Below are positions 7,440 to 16,724 of a DNA stretch of 64,000 nt, piece by piece (the first letter of the stretch is position 1; every line of letters starts with the position of its first letter). The DNA lies in the NCBI RefSeq assembly GCF_030362835.1, contig NZ_JAUCGQ010000001.1:2149461-2213460 (forward strand), written 5' to 3'. Position numbers and translations under genes: made by a program. The stretch comes from Cellulomonas alba (GTDB taxonomy: Bacteria > Actinomycetota > Actinomycetes > Actinomycetales > Cellulomonadaceae). The notes below the pieces were generated by a model that was given only the letters and a program-made list of their open reading frames with translations, had not been told where the DNA came from and made no database searches.

Positions 7440-10037
7440 GTGGATCCCAAGTTCACCACCCGGTCGCAGGAGGCCCTGGGCGACGCCATCCAGCAGGCGT
7501 CCGCTGCGGGGAATCCGCAGCTCGAGCCCGCGCACCTGCTCAACGCCCTGCTCCAGCAGGAGGGCGGCGTCGCGAACGGGCTGCTCGACGCCGTCGGCGC
7601 CGACCGTGCCGCGCTCGGCCGGTCGGTGCGCGCCGTGCTCGTCAACCTGCCGTCGTCGTCCGGCTCCTCCGTGGCACAGCCGAGCGCCAGCCGCGCGATG
7701 TCCGCCGCCATCCAGGCCGCGTCCGACGAGGCGCGCACGCTCGGCGACGACTACGTCTCGACCGAGCACCTGCTGATCGGCCTGGCGTCCGGCCAGTCGG
7801 GCGTCGCCGACGCGCTGCGCGCGGCGGGTGCCTCGCGTGAGGCGCTGCTCGCGGCGCTGCCGGCCGTCCGGGGGAGCGGCCGCGTCACGAGCCCCAACCC
7901 CGAGGGCACGTTCAAGGCGCTCGAGCAGTACGGCGTCGACCTCACGCAGCGCGCGCGGGACGGCAAGCTCGACCCCGTCATCGGCCGCGACTCCGAGATC
8001 CGCCGCGTCATCCAGGTGCTCTCGCGCCGCACGAAGAACAACCCGGTGCTGATCGGCGAGCCCGGCGTCGGCAAGACGGCGGTCGTCGAGGGGCTCGCGC
8101 AGCGGATCGTGGCGGGTGACGTGCCCGAGTCGCTGCGCGGCAAGCGCCTCGTCGCGCTCGACCTCGCGGCGATGGTCGCGGGCGCCAAGTACCGCGGCGA
8201 GTTCGAGGAGCGCCTCAAGGCCGTGCTCGAGGAGATCACGAGCTCGGAGGGCGAGGTCGTCACGTTCATCGACGAGCTCCACACCGTCGTCGGCGCGGGT
8301 GCCGGCGGCGAGGGCGCGATGGACGCGGGCAACATGCTCAAGCCGATGCTGGCCCGCGGCGAGCTGCGGCTGGTCGGCGCGACGACGCTCGACGAGTACC
8401 GCGAGCGCATCGAGAAGGACCCCGCGCTCGAGCGGCGGTTCCAGCAGGTCTTCGTCGGCGAGCCGTCCGTCGAGGACACCGTCGCGATCCTGCGCGGCCT
8501 CAAGGAGCGGTACGAGGCGCACCACAAGGTGACGATCTCCGACGCCGCGCTCGTCGCCGCCGCGGCGCTGTCCGACCGGTACATCACGGGCCGCCAGCTG
8601 CCCGACAAGGCCATCGACCTCGTCGACGAGGCCGCGTCGCGCCTGCGCATGGAGCTCGACTCGTCGCCCGTGGAGATCGACGCGCTGCAGCGCGCCGTCA
8701 CGCGCCTCGAGATGGAGGAGGTCGTGCTCTCCGAGTCCGACGACCCCGCGTCGCGCGAGCGGCTCGAGCGCCTGCGCGCCGACCTGGCCGACCGCCGCGA
8801 GGAGCTCGCGGGCCTCACCGCGCGGTGGGAGAAGGAGAAGGCGGGCCACAACCGGGTCGGCGACCTGCGGGCGAGGCTCGACCAGCTGCGCGCCGACGCC
8901 GAGCGCCTGCTGCGCGAGGGCGACCTCGCGGGTGCCGCCCGCCTCCAGTACGGCGAGATCCCGCAGGTGGAGAAGGAGATCGCCGCGGCCGAGGCCGACG
9001 AGGCGGAGACCGACGGCGACGTGGTCGCGCACGACACCCCGATGATCGCCGAGAAGGTCGGGCCCGACGAGATCGCCGAGGTCGTCTCGATGTGGACCGG
9101 CATCCCCGCGGGCCGGATGCTCGAGGGCGAGACCGCGAAGCTGCTGCGCATGGAGGAGGTGCTCGGCGAGCGCCTGATCGGGCAGTCGCGAGCCGTCGCC
9201 GCCGTGTCCGACGCGGTGCGCCGCGCGCGCGCCGGCATCTCGGACCCCGACCGCCCCACGGGTTCGTTCCTGTTCCTCGGACCCACGGGCGTCGGCAAGA
9301 CCGAGCTCGCCAAGGCGCTCGCGGACTTCCTGTTCGACGACGAGCGCGCCATGGTCCGCATCGACATGTCCGAGTACGCCGAGAAGCACTCGGTCGCGCG
9401 GCTCGTCGGTGCACCGCCCGGGTACGTCGGCTACGAGGAGGGCGGCCAGCTGACCGAGGCGGTCCGCCGTCGGCCGTACTCCGTGGTCCTGCTCGACGAG
9501 GTCGAGAAGGCGCACCCCGAGGTGTTCGACGTGCTGCTGCAGGTGCTCGACGACGGGCGGCTGACGGACGGCCAGGGGCGGACCGTCGACTTCCGCAACG
9601 TGATCCTGGTGCTCACGTCGAACCTCGGCTCGCAGTTCCTGGTCGACCCGCTGCTGTCCGACGCGGACAAGCGCGAGGCCGTCATGGCGGCCGTGCGCAC
9701 GGCGTTCAAGCCCGAGTTCCTCAACCGGCTCGACGACATCGTGCTGTTCGACCCGCTGTCGCTCGAGGAGATCGGGCGGATCGTGGACCTGCAGGTGGAG
9801 GCGCTCGCCCGACGGCTCGAGGACCGGCGGCTCACGCTGTCCGTCTCGCCCGCGGCGCGCGAGTGGCTCGCGCTCGAGGGCTACGACCCCGCGTACGGGG
9901 CCCGGCCGCTGCGCCGCCTCGTGCAGCGCGAGATCGGCGACCGGCTCGCTCGTCGACTGCTCGCGGGCGAGATCCGCGACGGCCAGACGGTCGAGGTGGA
10001 CCGCGGCGACGAGGGCCTGACGGTCACGGCGGCCTGA
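7440..10037 (+). CDS. clpB: ClpB disaggregase (Hsp100 AAA+ chaperone)
   Basis: ClpB is an ATP-driven hexamer that pulls proteins out of aggregates together with DnaK/DnaJ/GrpE. The 865-residue protein has an N-terminal Clp repeat domain (1-145), a first AAA+ domain with Walker A GEPGVGKT at about 206-213, a coiled-coil middle domain (about 400-520, rich in Arg/Glu/Leu) and a second AAA+ domain with GPTGVGKT near 614. There is no IGF/L loop for ClpP, consistent with ClpB and not ClpC. The start is GTG 7440 ([13 protein letters not shown]), 4 nt after AGGAGG; ATG 7438 is out of frame. Expression is probably repressed by HspR at the operator 53 bp upstream. Confidence 0.96.
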   Translation: MDPKFTTRSQEALGDAIQQASAAGNPQLEPAHLLNALLQQEGGVANGLLDAVGADRAALGRSVRAVLVNLPSSSGSSVAQPSASRAMSAAIQAASDEARTLGDDYVSTEHLLIGLASGQSGVADALRAAGASREALLAALPAVRGSGRVTSPNPEGTFKALEQYGVDLTQRARDGKLDPVIGRDSEIRRVIQVLSRRTKNNPVLIGEPGVGKTAVVEGLAQRIVAGDVPESLRGKRLVALDLAAMVAGAKYRGEFEERLKAVLEEITSSEGEVVTFIDELHTVVGAGAGGEGAMDAGNMLKPMLARGELRLVGATTLDEYRERIEKDPALERRFQQVFVGEPSVEDTVAILRGLKERYEAHHKVTISDAALVAAAALSDRYITGRQLPDKAIDLVDEAASRLRMELDSSPVEIDALQRAVTRLEMEEVVLSESDDPASRERLERLRADLADRREELAGLTARWEKEKAGHNRVGDLRARLDQLRADAERLLREGDLAGAARLQYGEIPQVEKEIAAAEADEAETDGDVVAHDTPMIAEKVGPDEIAEVVSMWTGIPAGRMLEGETAKLLRMEEVLGERLIGQSRAVAAVSDAVRRARAGISDPDRPTGSFLFLGPTGVGKTELAKALADFLFDDERAMVRIDMSEYAEKHSVARLVGAPPGYVGYEEGGQLTEAVRRRPYSVVLLDEVEKAHPEVFDVLLQVLDDGRLTDGQGRTVDFRNVILVLTSNLGSQFLVDPLLSDADKREAVMAAVRTAFKPEFLNRLDDIVLFDPLSLEEIGRIVDLQVEALARRLEDRRLTLSVSPAAREWLALEGYDPAYGARPLRRLVQREIGDRLARRLLAGEIRDGQTVEVDRGDEGLTVTAA

Positions 10038-10083
10038 CGGCCCCGGCGGCCCGACGGCCCGTGCGGCCCGGCCGCCGAAGTAC

Positions 10084-10136
10084 GAACGACGCCGCCGACA
10101 CGGCACTGCGCAGTCACGGGTCTGCGGCGTTGTTCG
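10084..10136 (+). repeat. 53-nt hairpin repeat, copy A (terminator-like)
   Basis: Arms GAACGACGCCGC (10084-10095) and GCGGCGTTGTTC enclose a 28-nt centre containing the self-complementary ACTGCGCAGT. The element begins 46 nt after the clpB stop. The same 12-nt 5' arm and 13-nt 3' arm, in a 53-nt frame of identical length, recur on the minus strand at 52139-52191. A single G.U pair in the stem is allowed only in RNA from the plus strand, which fits a role at the 3' end of clpB mRNA. Confidence 0.7.
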
Positions 10137-10225
10137 GTGTTCGCCGCTGGGTGGCTCGCGACGTCCCGGGCTCGGCCACCGGTGGAGCGGCGCCGACGGC
10201 GGCGGGGCGTGACAGGGTGGCGCGC

Positions 10226-11275
10226 ATGACGCGCGACCTCCGCCTGCCCGAGCCCCGGACGCCCGACCCGGCGGACGCGCCGCCGCTGCGCTGGGGCGTC
10301 GTCGCCCCGGGGCACATCGCCGGGAAGATGGCGGAGGCGCTGCGCGACCACACGCGCCAGCGGGTCGTCGCCGTCGGGTCGCGGTCGGCGGAGCGCGGCG
10401 CCGAGTTCGCCGCGCGGTACGGCGTCGACCGCGTGCACGACTCGTACGAGGCCCTGGTCGACGACCCGGAGGTCGACGCCGTCTACGTCGCGAGCCCGCA
10501 CAGCCACCACCGCGACCAGGCGCTGCTCGCGATCGCCGCCGGCAAGCACGTGCTGGTCGAGAAGGCGTTCACGCGCAACGCCGTCGAGGCGCGCGCCGTG
10601 GTCGACGCCGCGCGCGCCGCCGGCGTGCTCGTCATGGAGGCGATGTGGACGCGTTACCTGCCGCACACCGACGTGATCCGGCAGCTGCTCGAGGACGGCG
10701 CGCTCGGGACCGTCCGCCGCGTCGTCGCGGACTACGGCGTGCTCGCCGGACCCGACCGGCCGCAGCGGCTCGTCGACCCTGCGCTCGCGGGAGGAGCCCT
10801 GCTCGACATCGGCATCTACCCGCTGTCGTTCGCGGCGTTCGTCGCGCGGCATGCGGGGTTCGGCGCCGCGCCGACGGCAGTGCAGGGGGCCGGCTCGCTG
10901 ACCGACACCGGTGTGGACGCGCAGCTCAGCATGCAGCTCGCGTACGGCGACGCCGAGGCGCAGCTGTTCACGTCGATCGTCGCGCCCTCGGGACACACGG
11001 CACACGTGCTCGGCGACGCGGGGCGCATCGACGTCGACGAGCGCTGCTACACGCCCGCAGGGCTGACGGTGACGATCGGCGACGCGGTCGGCACGTGGGA
11101 CGCGAACCGGGTCGAGGGATACGGCGGCCTCGCGTTCCAGGCGTGCGCGCTCGCCACGTGGGCCGCCGAGGGCAGGCGCGACTCGCCGCTGCTGCCGCTG
11201 GACGAGACCGTGACGATCCTCGAGACGGCCGACGAGCTCCGTCGCCAGGTGGGGGTGCGCTACCCGGGGGAGTGA
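10226..11275 (+). CDS. Gfo/Idh/MocA-family oxidoreductase
   Basis: The 349-residue protein has an N-terminal Rossmann domain (LRWGVVAPGHIAGKMA near residue 22), the family EKAFTRN motif (EKP in most members) around residue 113, and a C-terminal domain with LAGGALLDIGIYPLS. Members oxidise or reduce sugars, inositols and related compounds with NAD(P). The sequence is most like the trans-1,2-dihydrobenzene-1,2-diol/D-xylose dehydrogenase group, judged by VMEAMWTRYLPH. A paralogue with nearly the same motifs lies at 58270-59274. ATG 10226 is preceded by CAGGGT 7 nt upstream, a weak -10 box, and has no Shine-Dalgarno. The gene stands alone. Confidence 0.85.
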   Translation: MTRDLRLPEPRTPDPADAPPLRWGVVAPGHIAGKMAEALRDHTRQRVVAVGSRSAERGAEFAARYGVDRVHDSYEALVDDPEVDAVYVASPHSHHRDQALLAIAAGKHVLVEKAFTRNAVEARAVVDAARAAGVLVMEAMWTRYLPHTDVIRQLLEDGALGTVRRVVADYGVLAGPDRPQRLVDPALAGGALLDIGIYPLSFAAFVARHAGFGAAPTAVQGAGSLTDTGVDAQLSMQLAYGDAEAQLFTSIVAPSGHTAHVLGDAGRIDVDERCYTPAGLTVTIGDAVGTWDANRVEGYGGLAFQACALATWAAEGRRDSPLLPLDETVTILETADELRRQVGVRYPGE

Positions 11276-11408
11276 GCGACGGGCGCGGGACGGCTCGCCG
11301 TGCGGGTGGCCGCGCGCCGGATCCGGCCACGGCGCGTGACAGATGTCAGGTCGCAGCAGTGGCGGATCGCATCGGTCCCGCGGCGCGCGCCCGGCCAGCA
11401 TCGTCGTC

Positions 11409-11978
11409 ATGAACCCCGCTGCTGACGCCCTGCTCGGTCTCCTCGTCCTCGCCTGGATCCTCTGGCGACAGACGCAGACGCGCGAGGTGCGGTTCGACCG
11501 CGGCCCGCGAGGGTTCGCGATCATCGCCGGCGTCGGGCTCTGGCAGGTCGTCTCGTTCCTGGGCGCGCACACGGTGCGGCCCGTCGCGATCGGCGTGCTG
11601 GTCGGCAGCCTCGCGGTGTCGGCGGCGTTCGGCGTGCTGCGCGGGCGGCTGCAGCCGGTGTGGCGCGCGGCCGACGGGCGCGTGCTGCGACGCGGCACGG
11701 CAGTCACCGCCGGGCTCTGGCTCGTGGCGGTCGCGCTGCACCTCGCGGCGGACGAGTACGCGAAGCACGTCGACGCGGCTGCCGCGGGCCTCGCGAGCGC
11801 GAGCCTGATGCTGTACCTCGCCGTCTCGCTCGGCGTGCAGACGCTGGTGGTGCGCCAGCGCGCCACCCACCTCGTGCCCCGTGCGGGTGAGGCCTGCGCG
11901 ACGCCGGCAGCGCCGGTCGCCGCCGGCCCCGCACCGACGCCCGCGGTCGCCGCTCCGACGCAGTGGCCGACCCGCTGA
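11409..11978 (+). CDS. small multi-pass membrane protein, DUF1453-like
   Basis: The 189-residue protein has about five hydrophobic segments (residues 6-17, 36-52, 57-75, 97-113 and 126-145) with a charged loop VRFDRGPRGFAI after the first. This arrangement recalls the DUF1453/CcdC family of unknown function. The tail after residue 150 is Ala/Pro-rich and probably cytoplasmic. I use ATG 11409; a longer frame from 11343 only adds an Arg/Ser-rich stretch. It is followed after 28 bp by a convergent gene. No enzymatic motif is visible. Confidence 0.65.
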   Translation: MNPAADALLGLLVLAWILWRQTQTREVRFDRGPRGFAIIAGVGLWQVVSFLGAHTVRPVAIGVLVGSLAVSAAFGVLRGRLQPVWRAADGRVLRRGTAVTAGLWLVAVALHLAADEYAKHVDAAAAGLASASLMLYLAVSLGVQTLVVRQRATHLVPRAGEACATPAAPVAAGPAPTPAVAAPTQWPTR

Positions 11979-12006
11979 CGGAGCCCCTGCCGCCGCCGGC
12001 GTGCGG

Positions 12007-13167
12007 TCAGGACGAGAGGCCCGCGCCCGTCAGCGTGTGCGCGACGACCGAGCCGGTCAGGTCCGTGTCCGGCGACGCCAGCACGCAGTAGGCCGCGCGC
12101 TGCGTGGGCCAGTGGTCAGGGTCCGAGAAGAAGACGTCGCTCACGCCGGCCTCCTCGGCGTCGGGGGACAGCACGGTGATCTTCTGCTCGCACTGGTCGA
12201 GGGCGTTCTCGAAGACGGTGCCGGACGGCTGGCCCTCGCCGTCGAGCTCGACCGGCCCGGGCAGGGTGGTGCGCGCGATCACCTCGGCGCCGTGGGGCAC
12301 CGCGCAGTCGACCACGCGTGCGTCGCTCATCGGGAAGGTCGTCGGATAGACGTCGAGGCACGAGCCCGCGGTGAGGTCGGTGCGCAGGTCGTAGTCGGAC
12401 GAGGGCGCCTCGGCGGAGCTGCTGGAGGACTCGTCGAAGTCGCCGTTCGACGCCGCGATGCCGATCACGACGGTGATGAGTGCGCCCACCCCGATGATCA
12501 CCGAGGAGATGATGACCGCCGCGAGCGACAGACCCTTGCCCGGCCGCCCGGACCGGCGCGTGCGCACGAGCCCCCAGATCCCCAGCCCGAGGCCGACGAG
12601 CGACGCGATGCCCAGCGTCACGAGACCGGCGATGGCCGTGACGAGCGCCGCGACCGCGACGGGGTCCGTGCTCTGCGGCGGCGCGTAGCCGCCGTAGCTC
12701 CCGGGGTACGCGCCGGGATAGGCGGAGTAGCCGGGCGGGGGCGGGTACTGGCTCCCCGAGCCGTACGCGGGCGGCGCACCGTACGGCTGACCGGACGAGG
12801 CTCCGTAGGGCGCGGCGGGCTGGGCCGGCGCTGACCCGTAGTGCTGCGCGGGCGCCGCGCCGTAGGGCTGGCTCGCCGCCGCCTGCCCCTGCGGCGTCCC
12901 GTACGGCTGGGTCGGGGTCGTCCCGTACGGGTGGGCGGGCGCGGACCCGTACTGCTGGGTCGGGGTCGTCCCGTACGGCTGCGCGGGAGCGGACCCGTAC
13001 GGCTGGGTCGGGGTCGACCCGTACGGCTGCGCGGGAGCGGACCCGTACGGCTGCGCCGGAGCGCCAGGCTGCGCGCCGCCAGGCTGCGCCCCGCCCGGGC
13101 CCGCGGGCTGCTCCTTGGGCCGGTCCTCGGGGGCCGCGAACGGGTTGGTGCCGGGCTCGTCGCTCAT
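12007..13167 (-). CDS. Pro/Gln/Tyr-rich membrane protein with DUF4190 and septum-formation-like domain
   Basis: The first 150 residues are low complexity, with about ten octapeptide-like units ending in QPYG. Two membrane segments follow (about 175-225, a DUF4190-type pair), then a short Ser-rich linker and an extracellular domain of about 120 residues with four cysteines (GSCLDVYP, RVVDCAVPHGAEV, LDQCEQK, AAYCVLA). The latter pattern matches the actinobacterial septum-formation domain, whose CxxPHxxEV motif is typical. The protein probably sits in the membrane with the repeat tail in the cytoplasm. TAGCCT lies 6 nt before the ATG, suggesting a leaderless mRNA. The function is unproven. Confidence 0.78.
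   Translation of the reverse strand: MSDEPGTNPFAAPEDRPKEQPAGPGGAQPGGAQPGAPAQPYGSAPAQPYGSTPTQPYGSAPAQPYGTTPTQQYGSAPAHPYGTTPTQPYGTPQGQAAASQPYGAAPAQHYGSAPAQPAAPYGASSGQPYGAPPAYGSGSQYPPPPGYSAYPGAYPGSYGGYAPPQSTDPVAVAALVTAIAGLVTLGIASLVGLGLGIWGLVRTRRSGRPGKGLSLAAVIISSVIIGVGALITVVIGIAASNGDFDESSSSSAEAPSSDYDLRTDLTAGSCLDVYPTTFPMSDARVVDCAVPHGAEVIARTTLPGPVELDGEGQPSGTVFENALDQCEQKITVLSPDAEEAGVSDVFFSDPDHWPTQRAAYCVLASPDTDLTGSVVAHTLTGAGLSS
12899..13054. repeat. in-gene 24-bp repeats coding for PYG-type octapeptides
   Basis: Within the N-terminal coding part of the minus-strand DUF4190 gene, 24-bp units built around CCGTACGGCTG follow each other in two alternating forms (xAPAQPYG and TTPTQPYG). The high identity between units suggests recent slippage or unit duplication, so copy number may vary between strains. 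Confidence 0.75.
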
Positions 13168-13219
13168 GCTCGGAGGCTACCCAAGCCGCGCGCCCTCGCC
13201 GCCGCGCGAACGGGCGAGA

Positions 13220-14011
13220 TCAGTCGGCGATCTCGAGCACCACGGGCACGTGGTCGGACGGCGCCTTCCCCTTGCGCTCGTTGCGCTCGATCGTCACGCC
13301 CGTCACGCGGGCGGCGAGCGCGGGCGAGGCGTACGTCAGGTCGATTCGCATGCCCTCGTTCCGGGGGAACCGCAGCTGCTGGTAGTCCCAGTAGGTGTAC
13401 GTGTGCTCGGCGGGCACGTGCTCGCGCGACACCTCGGTGTACCCGGCGCCGCCGATCGCGACGAACGCCTCGCGCTCGGCGGGCGTCACGTGCGTGCGTC
13501 CCGCGAAGAAGGCCGGGTCCCACACGTCGGTGTCGAGCGGCGCGATGTTCCAGTCGCCCACGAGCGCCACCTGCGCGCCGGCGTCGGCCGCGAGCCAGCC
13601 CGCCGCCGCGTCACGCAGCTTCGCGAGCCAGTCGAGCTTGTAGACGTAGTGCGGGTCGCCGATCTCGCGGCCGTTGGGCACGTACAGGCTCCAGACGCGG
13701 ACGCCGCCCGCGGTGACGCCGAGCGCGCGCGCCTCGGCGGCCGCCGGGTCGCCCCACGTCGGCATGCCCGGGAAGCCCTGCTCGACGGCGTCGACGCCGA
13801 CGCGCGAGATCACCGCGACGCCGTTCCACTGGCTGAAGCCGTGCGTCACGACCTCGTACCCGAGCGCCTCGAACGGCTCGCGCGGGAACTGGTCGTCCTT
13901 GCACTTGGTCTCCTGCAGCGCGAGCACGTCGACGCCGGACCGCTCGACGAACGCCACCGCCCGCTCCGTACGCGCTCGGATGGAGTTGATGTTCCAGGTG
14001 GCAAGCCGCAT
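13220..14011 (-). CDS. xth: exodeoxyribonuclease III
   Basis: This 263-residue enzyme of the endonuclease/exonuclease/phosphatase fold cuts DNA at abasic sites and has 3'-5' exonuclease activity in base excision repair. Visible active-site motifs are ATWNINS (Asn7), ALQETKCKDDQFP (Glu34), GDWNIAP in the middle and the C-terminal SDHVPV with the catalytic His. Length and spacing match Xth/ExoA. ATG 14011 is the start; TAGCGT sits exactly 7 nt before it, which implies a leaderless transcript. It is divergent from the SDR gene, with 154 bp between the starts. Confidence 0.93.
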   Translation of the reverse strand: MRLATWNINSIRARTERAVAFVERSGVDVLALQETKCKDDQFPREPFEALGYEVVTHGFSQWNGVAVISRVGVDAVEQGFPGMPTWGDPAAAEARALGVTAGGVRVWSLYVPNGREIGDPHYVYKLDWLAKLRDAAAGWLAADAGAQVALVGDWNIAPLDTDVWDPAFFAGRTHVTPAEREAFVAIGGAGYTEVSREHVPAEHTYTYWDYQQLRFPRNEGMRIDLTYASPALAARVTGVTIERNERKGKAPSDHVPVVLEIAD

Positions 14012-14082
14012 GGCCGGAACGCTACCGGCCGCCGCCGACACACCCGGACGGACGAATCGGACGTTCCGCGCACAGGTTGCTC

Positions 14083-14112
14083 TTGAGAACGGTGAGGTCC
14101 CGCGGCTAGCGT
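14083..14112 (+). promoter_or_regulatory. sigma-70-type promoter of the SDR gene
   Basis: TTGAGA (14083-14088), 18 bases, TAGCGT (14107-14112) forms a good vegetative promoter facing the SDR gene. The predicted leader is about 45-50 nt and carries GGAGGT before the GTG start. Confidence 0.5.
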
Positions 14113-14165
14113 CCGCCCCAACCAGGGTGCGGTCCGGCGCCCTTGGGACGAACCGGAGGTCGACG

Positions 14166-14921
14166 GTGACGTCGGAGCTCAGCGGTCGGCGCGCGCTCGT
14201 GACGGGCGGCGCCTCGGGGATCGGCCGTGCCGTCGCGGTCGCGCTGGCGGGGGCCGGCGCGGACGTCGCGATCACCCACCTGTCGCACGATCCCGAGCCC
14301 GTGCTCACCGAGATCCGCGACGCGGGGAGCAAGGGGTTCGCGTTCCAGGTCGACACGCGGCACAGCTGGGACGTCGACCACGCAGTCGGCGACGCGGCGC
14401 AGGCGCTGGGCGGCGGCATCGACGTGCTCGTCAACAACGTGGGCGGCATCATCGAGCGCCGCACCGTGCCGGAGCTCGACGACGCGGCGTGGCACGCGGT
14501 GCTCGAGCTCAACCTGACCACCGCGTTCTACGCGACGCGCGCAGCGCTGTGCACGATGCCGGACGGTGGCCGGATCATCACCATCTCCGCGCAGGCGGCG
14601 CGCTCCGGCGGCGGGACGGGCCTCGTGGCGTACACCACCGCCAAGGCCGCGCTCGAGGGGTTCACCCGCGCCCTCGCGCGCGAGGTCGGCTCCCGGCGGA
14701 TCACGGTGAACGCGGTCGCCCCGGGGTTCGTCACGGGCACGCCGCTGCACGCGCTGCACACCCCGGAACCGGCGCAGCGCGCGGCGGTCGCGGGGTCGGC
14801 CGTCGGGCGAGCGGGGACCCCGGACGACGTCGCGGCGGCGGTCGTCTACCTCGCCGGCGACGCGGCGGGCTTCGTCACGGGCGCGACGCTCGACGTCAAC
14901 GGCGGCGCCTGGTTCTCCTGA
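14166..14921 (+). CDS. short-chain dehydrogenase/reductase (classical SDR)
   Basis: The 251-residue protein is a classical NAD(P)-dependent SDR. It shows the glycine motif TGGASGIG (13-20), VNNVGG (89-94), the catalytic Ser141, Tyr156 and Lys160 (YTTAK) and the C-terminal GATLDVNGG that closes the family. The start is GTG 14166, which follows GGAGGT at good spacing. Sequence alone does not tell the substrate; 3-oxoacyl-ACP reductase-like and sugar or polyol dehydrogenases look alike here. The neighbouring genes do not form an operon with it; the glycerol genes end convergently 148 bp downstream. Confidence 0.88.
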   Translation: MTSELSGRRALVTGGASGIGRAVAVALAGAGADVAITHLSHDPEPVLTEIRDAGSKGFAFQVDTRHSWDVDHAVGDAAQALGGGIDVLVNNVGGIIERRTVPELDDAAWHAVLELNLTTAFYATRAALCTMPDGGRIITISAQAARSGGGTGLVAYTTAKAALEGFTRALAREVGSRRITVNAVAPGFVTGTPLHALHTPEPAQRAAVAGSAVGRAGTPDDVAAAVVYLAGDAAGFVTGATLDVNGGAWFS

Positions 14922-15031
14922 CGCCGCGCCCGCCACGGACCGCCCGCACGCGCGCGGCACGGACCCCAGACCCCCCGGGGCGCGGCCGGGGGCCGGAACC
15001 CTCCCTCCAGAGCCCCGGCCCCCGCCGTGGT

Positions 15032-15063
15032 GCTGCCGCCCCGCCCCTCTGCAGGGCGGCAGC
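15032..15063. terminator. bidirectional hairpin between SDR and glpK
   Basis: GCTGCCGCCC (15032-15041) pairs perfectly with GGGCGGCAGC (15054-15063) around a 12-nt loop. It sits 7 nt beyond the glpK stop and about 110 nt beyond the SDR stop, between convergent genes. There is no U-run, as is usual in GC-rich actinobacteria. Confidence 0.65.
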
Positions 15064-15069
15064 GTGGGA

Positions 15070-16593
15070 TCAGCTCACGTCGTCGTCGACCCAGTCGAAG
15101 GTCTTCGTCACGGCCTTCTTCCACAGCCGGTACTGGCGGTCGCGCTCGGCGTCCTCCATCGAGGGCTCCCAGCGCTTGTCCTCGGCCCAGTTGTCGATGA
15201 CGTCCTGCTCGCCCGACCAGTAGCCGACGGCGATGCCCGCGGCGTAGGCGGCCCCGAGCGCGGTCGTCTCGGCCACCTTCGGCCGGATCACGGGCACGCC
15301 GAGGATGTCGGCCTGGAACTGCATGAGCAGCTCGTCCTGCACCATGCCGCCGTCGACCTTGAGCTCGGAGAGGTCGACGCCCGAGTCGGCGTTCATCGCG
15401 TCGAGCACCTCGCGGGTCTGGAACGCGGTGGCCTCGAGGGCGGCACGCGCGATGTGCGCCTTCGTCACGTACCGCGTCAGGCCGACGAGCGCGCCGCGCG
15501 CGTCCGCGCGCCAGTACGGCGCGAACAGGCCCGAGAACGCCGGCACGAAGTACGCGCCGCCGTTGTCGTCGACACTCCTGGCCAGCTCCTCGACCTCGGG
15601 GGCCGACGTGATCAGCCCGAGGTTGTCGCGCAGCCACTGGATGAGCGACCCGGTGACGGCGATCGACCCCTCGAGCGCGTACACGGGAGCCTGGTCGCCG
15701 ATCTTGTAGCAGAGCGTCGTCAGCAGGCCGTTCTTCGAGGGCACGGGCGACGTGCCGGTGTTGAGCAGCATGAAGTTGCCCGTGCCGTACGTGTTCTTGG
15801 CGTGGCCGACCTCGAAGCACGCCTGGCCGAACGTCGCCGCCTGCTGGTCGCCGAGGATGCCGGAGATCGGCACGCCGGCCAGCAGGCCGCCCTCGCGGTC
15901 GTTCCCGTAGATCTCGGACGACGAGCGGATCTCGGGCAGCATCGAGAGCGGGATGCCCATCTCGCCCGCGATCTCCTCGTTCCACGTCAGCGAGTCGAGG
16001 TTCATCAGCATGGTGCGCGAGGCGTTGGTGACGTCGGTGACGTGCACGCCGCCGTCGACGCCGCCCGTCATGTTCCACAGCACCCACGAGTCGGTGTTGC
16101 CGAACGCGAGGTCCCCGCGCTCGGCCGCCTCGCGCGCGCCGTCCACGTTGTCGAGGATCCAACGGATCTTCGGGCCCGAGAAGTACGTCGCGAGCGGCAG
16201 GCCGACCTTGGACTTGTAGCGGTCCGCGCCCCCGCCGAGCGCGCCGAGCTCGTCGGCGATCTTCTGCGTGCGGGTGTCCTGCCAGACGATCGCGTTGTAG
16301 ACGGGCTTGCCGGTCTTGCGGTCCCACACCACCGCGGTCTCGCGCTGGTTGGTGATGCCGACGGCCGCGACGTCCTTGGCGGTGATGCTCGCGCGGCCGA
16401 GGGCCTGGCCGACGACGTCGCGCACGTTCGTCCAGATCTCCGCCGGGTCGTGCTCGACCCACCCGGCCCTCGGGAAGATCTGCTGGTGCTCCTTCTGGCC
16501 GACGGCCACGATCTGCCCGCCGTGGTCGAAGACGATCGCGCGCGAGCTGGTCGTGCCCTGGTCGATGGCGACGACGTACTGGGTGTCGGGCAT
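15070..16593 (-). CDS. glpK: glycerol kinase
   Basis: GlpK phosphorylates glycerol to glycerol-3-phosphate with ATP. The 507-residue protein is full length for the FGGY family, with the N-terminal [13 protein letters not shown] phosphate loop (12-24), GWVEHDP substrate motif near residue 46, GILGDQQAA and the C-terminal [20 protein letters not shown] signature. ATG 16593 has GGAGGT 8 nt upstream. It is the last gene of the glpD-glpF-glpK group on the minus strand, with 131 bp between glpF and glpK. The product feeds the GlpD dehydrogenase of the same group. Confidence 0.96.
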   Translation of the reverse strand: MPDTQYVVAIDQGTTSSRAIVFDHGGQIVAVGQKEHQQIFPRAGWVEHDPAEIWTNVRDVVGQALGRASITAKDVAAVGITNQRETAVVWDRKTGKPVYNAIVWQDTRTQKIADELGALGGGADRYKSKVGLPLATYFSGPKIRWILDNVDGAREAAERGDLAFGNTDSWVLWNMTGGVDGGVHVTDVTNASRTMLMNLDSLTWNEEIAGEMGIPLSMLPEIRSSSEIYGNDREGGLLAGVPISGILGDQQAATFGQACFEVGHAKNTYGTGNFMLLNTGTSPVPSKNGLLTTLCYKIGDQAPVYALEGSIAVTGSLIQWLRDNLGLITSAPEVEELARSVDDNGGAYFVPAFSGLFAPYWRADARGALVGLTRYVTKAHIARAALEATAFQTREVLDAMNADSGVDLSELKVDGGMVQDELLMQFQADILGVPVIRPKVAETTALGAAYAAGIAVGYWSGEQDVIDNWAEDKRWEPSMEDAERDRQYRLWKKAVTKTFDWVDDDVS

Positions 16594-16724
16594 GACGAAC
16601 TACCTCCGAAATGGCTGGTGGAACTGACGGGTGCTCCCGTCCGGCGCGTGGCCTCGGGAGACGGGCCCGGTGGCGGGGTCGCGCCGTGCGCGCGGCCCCG
16701 CCGGCCGGACCTGCGGGGCGTGCC

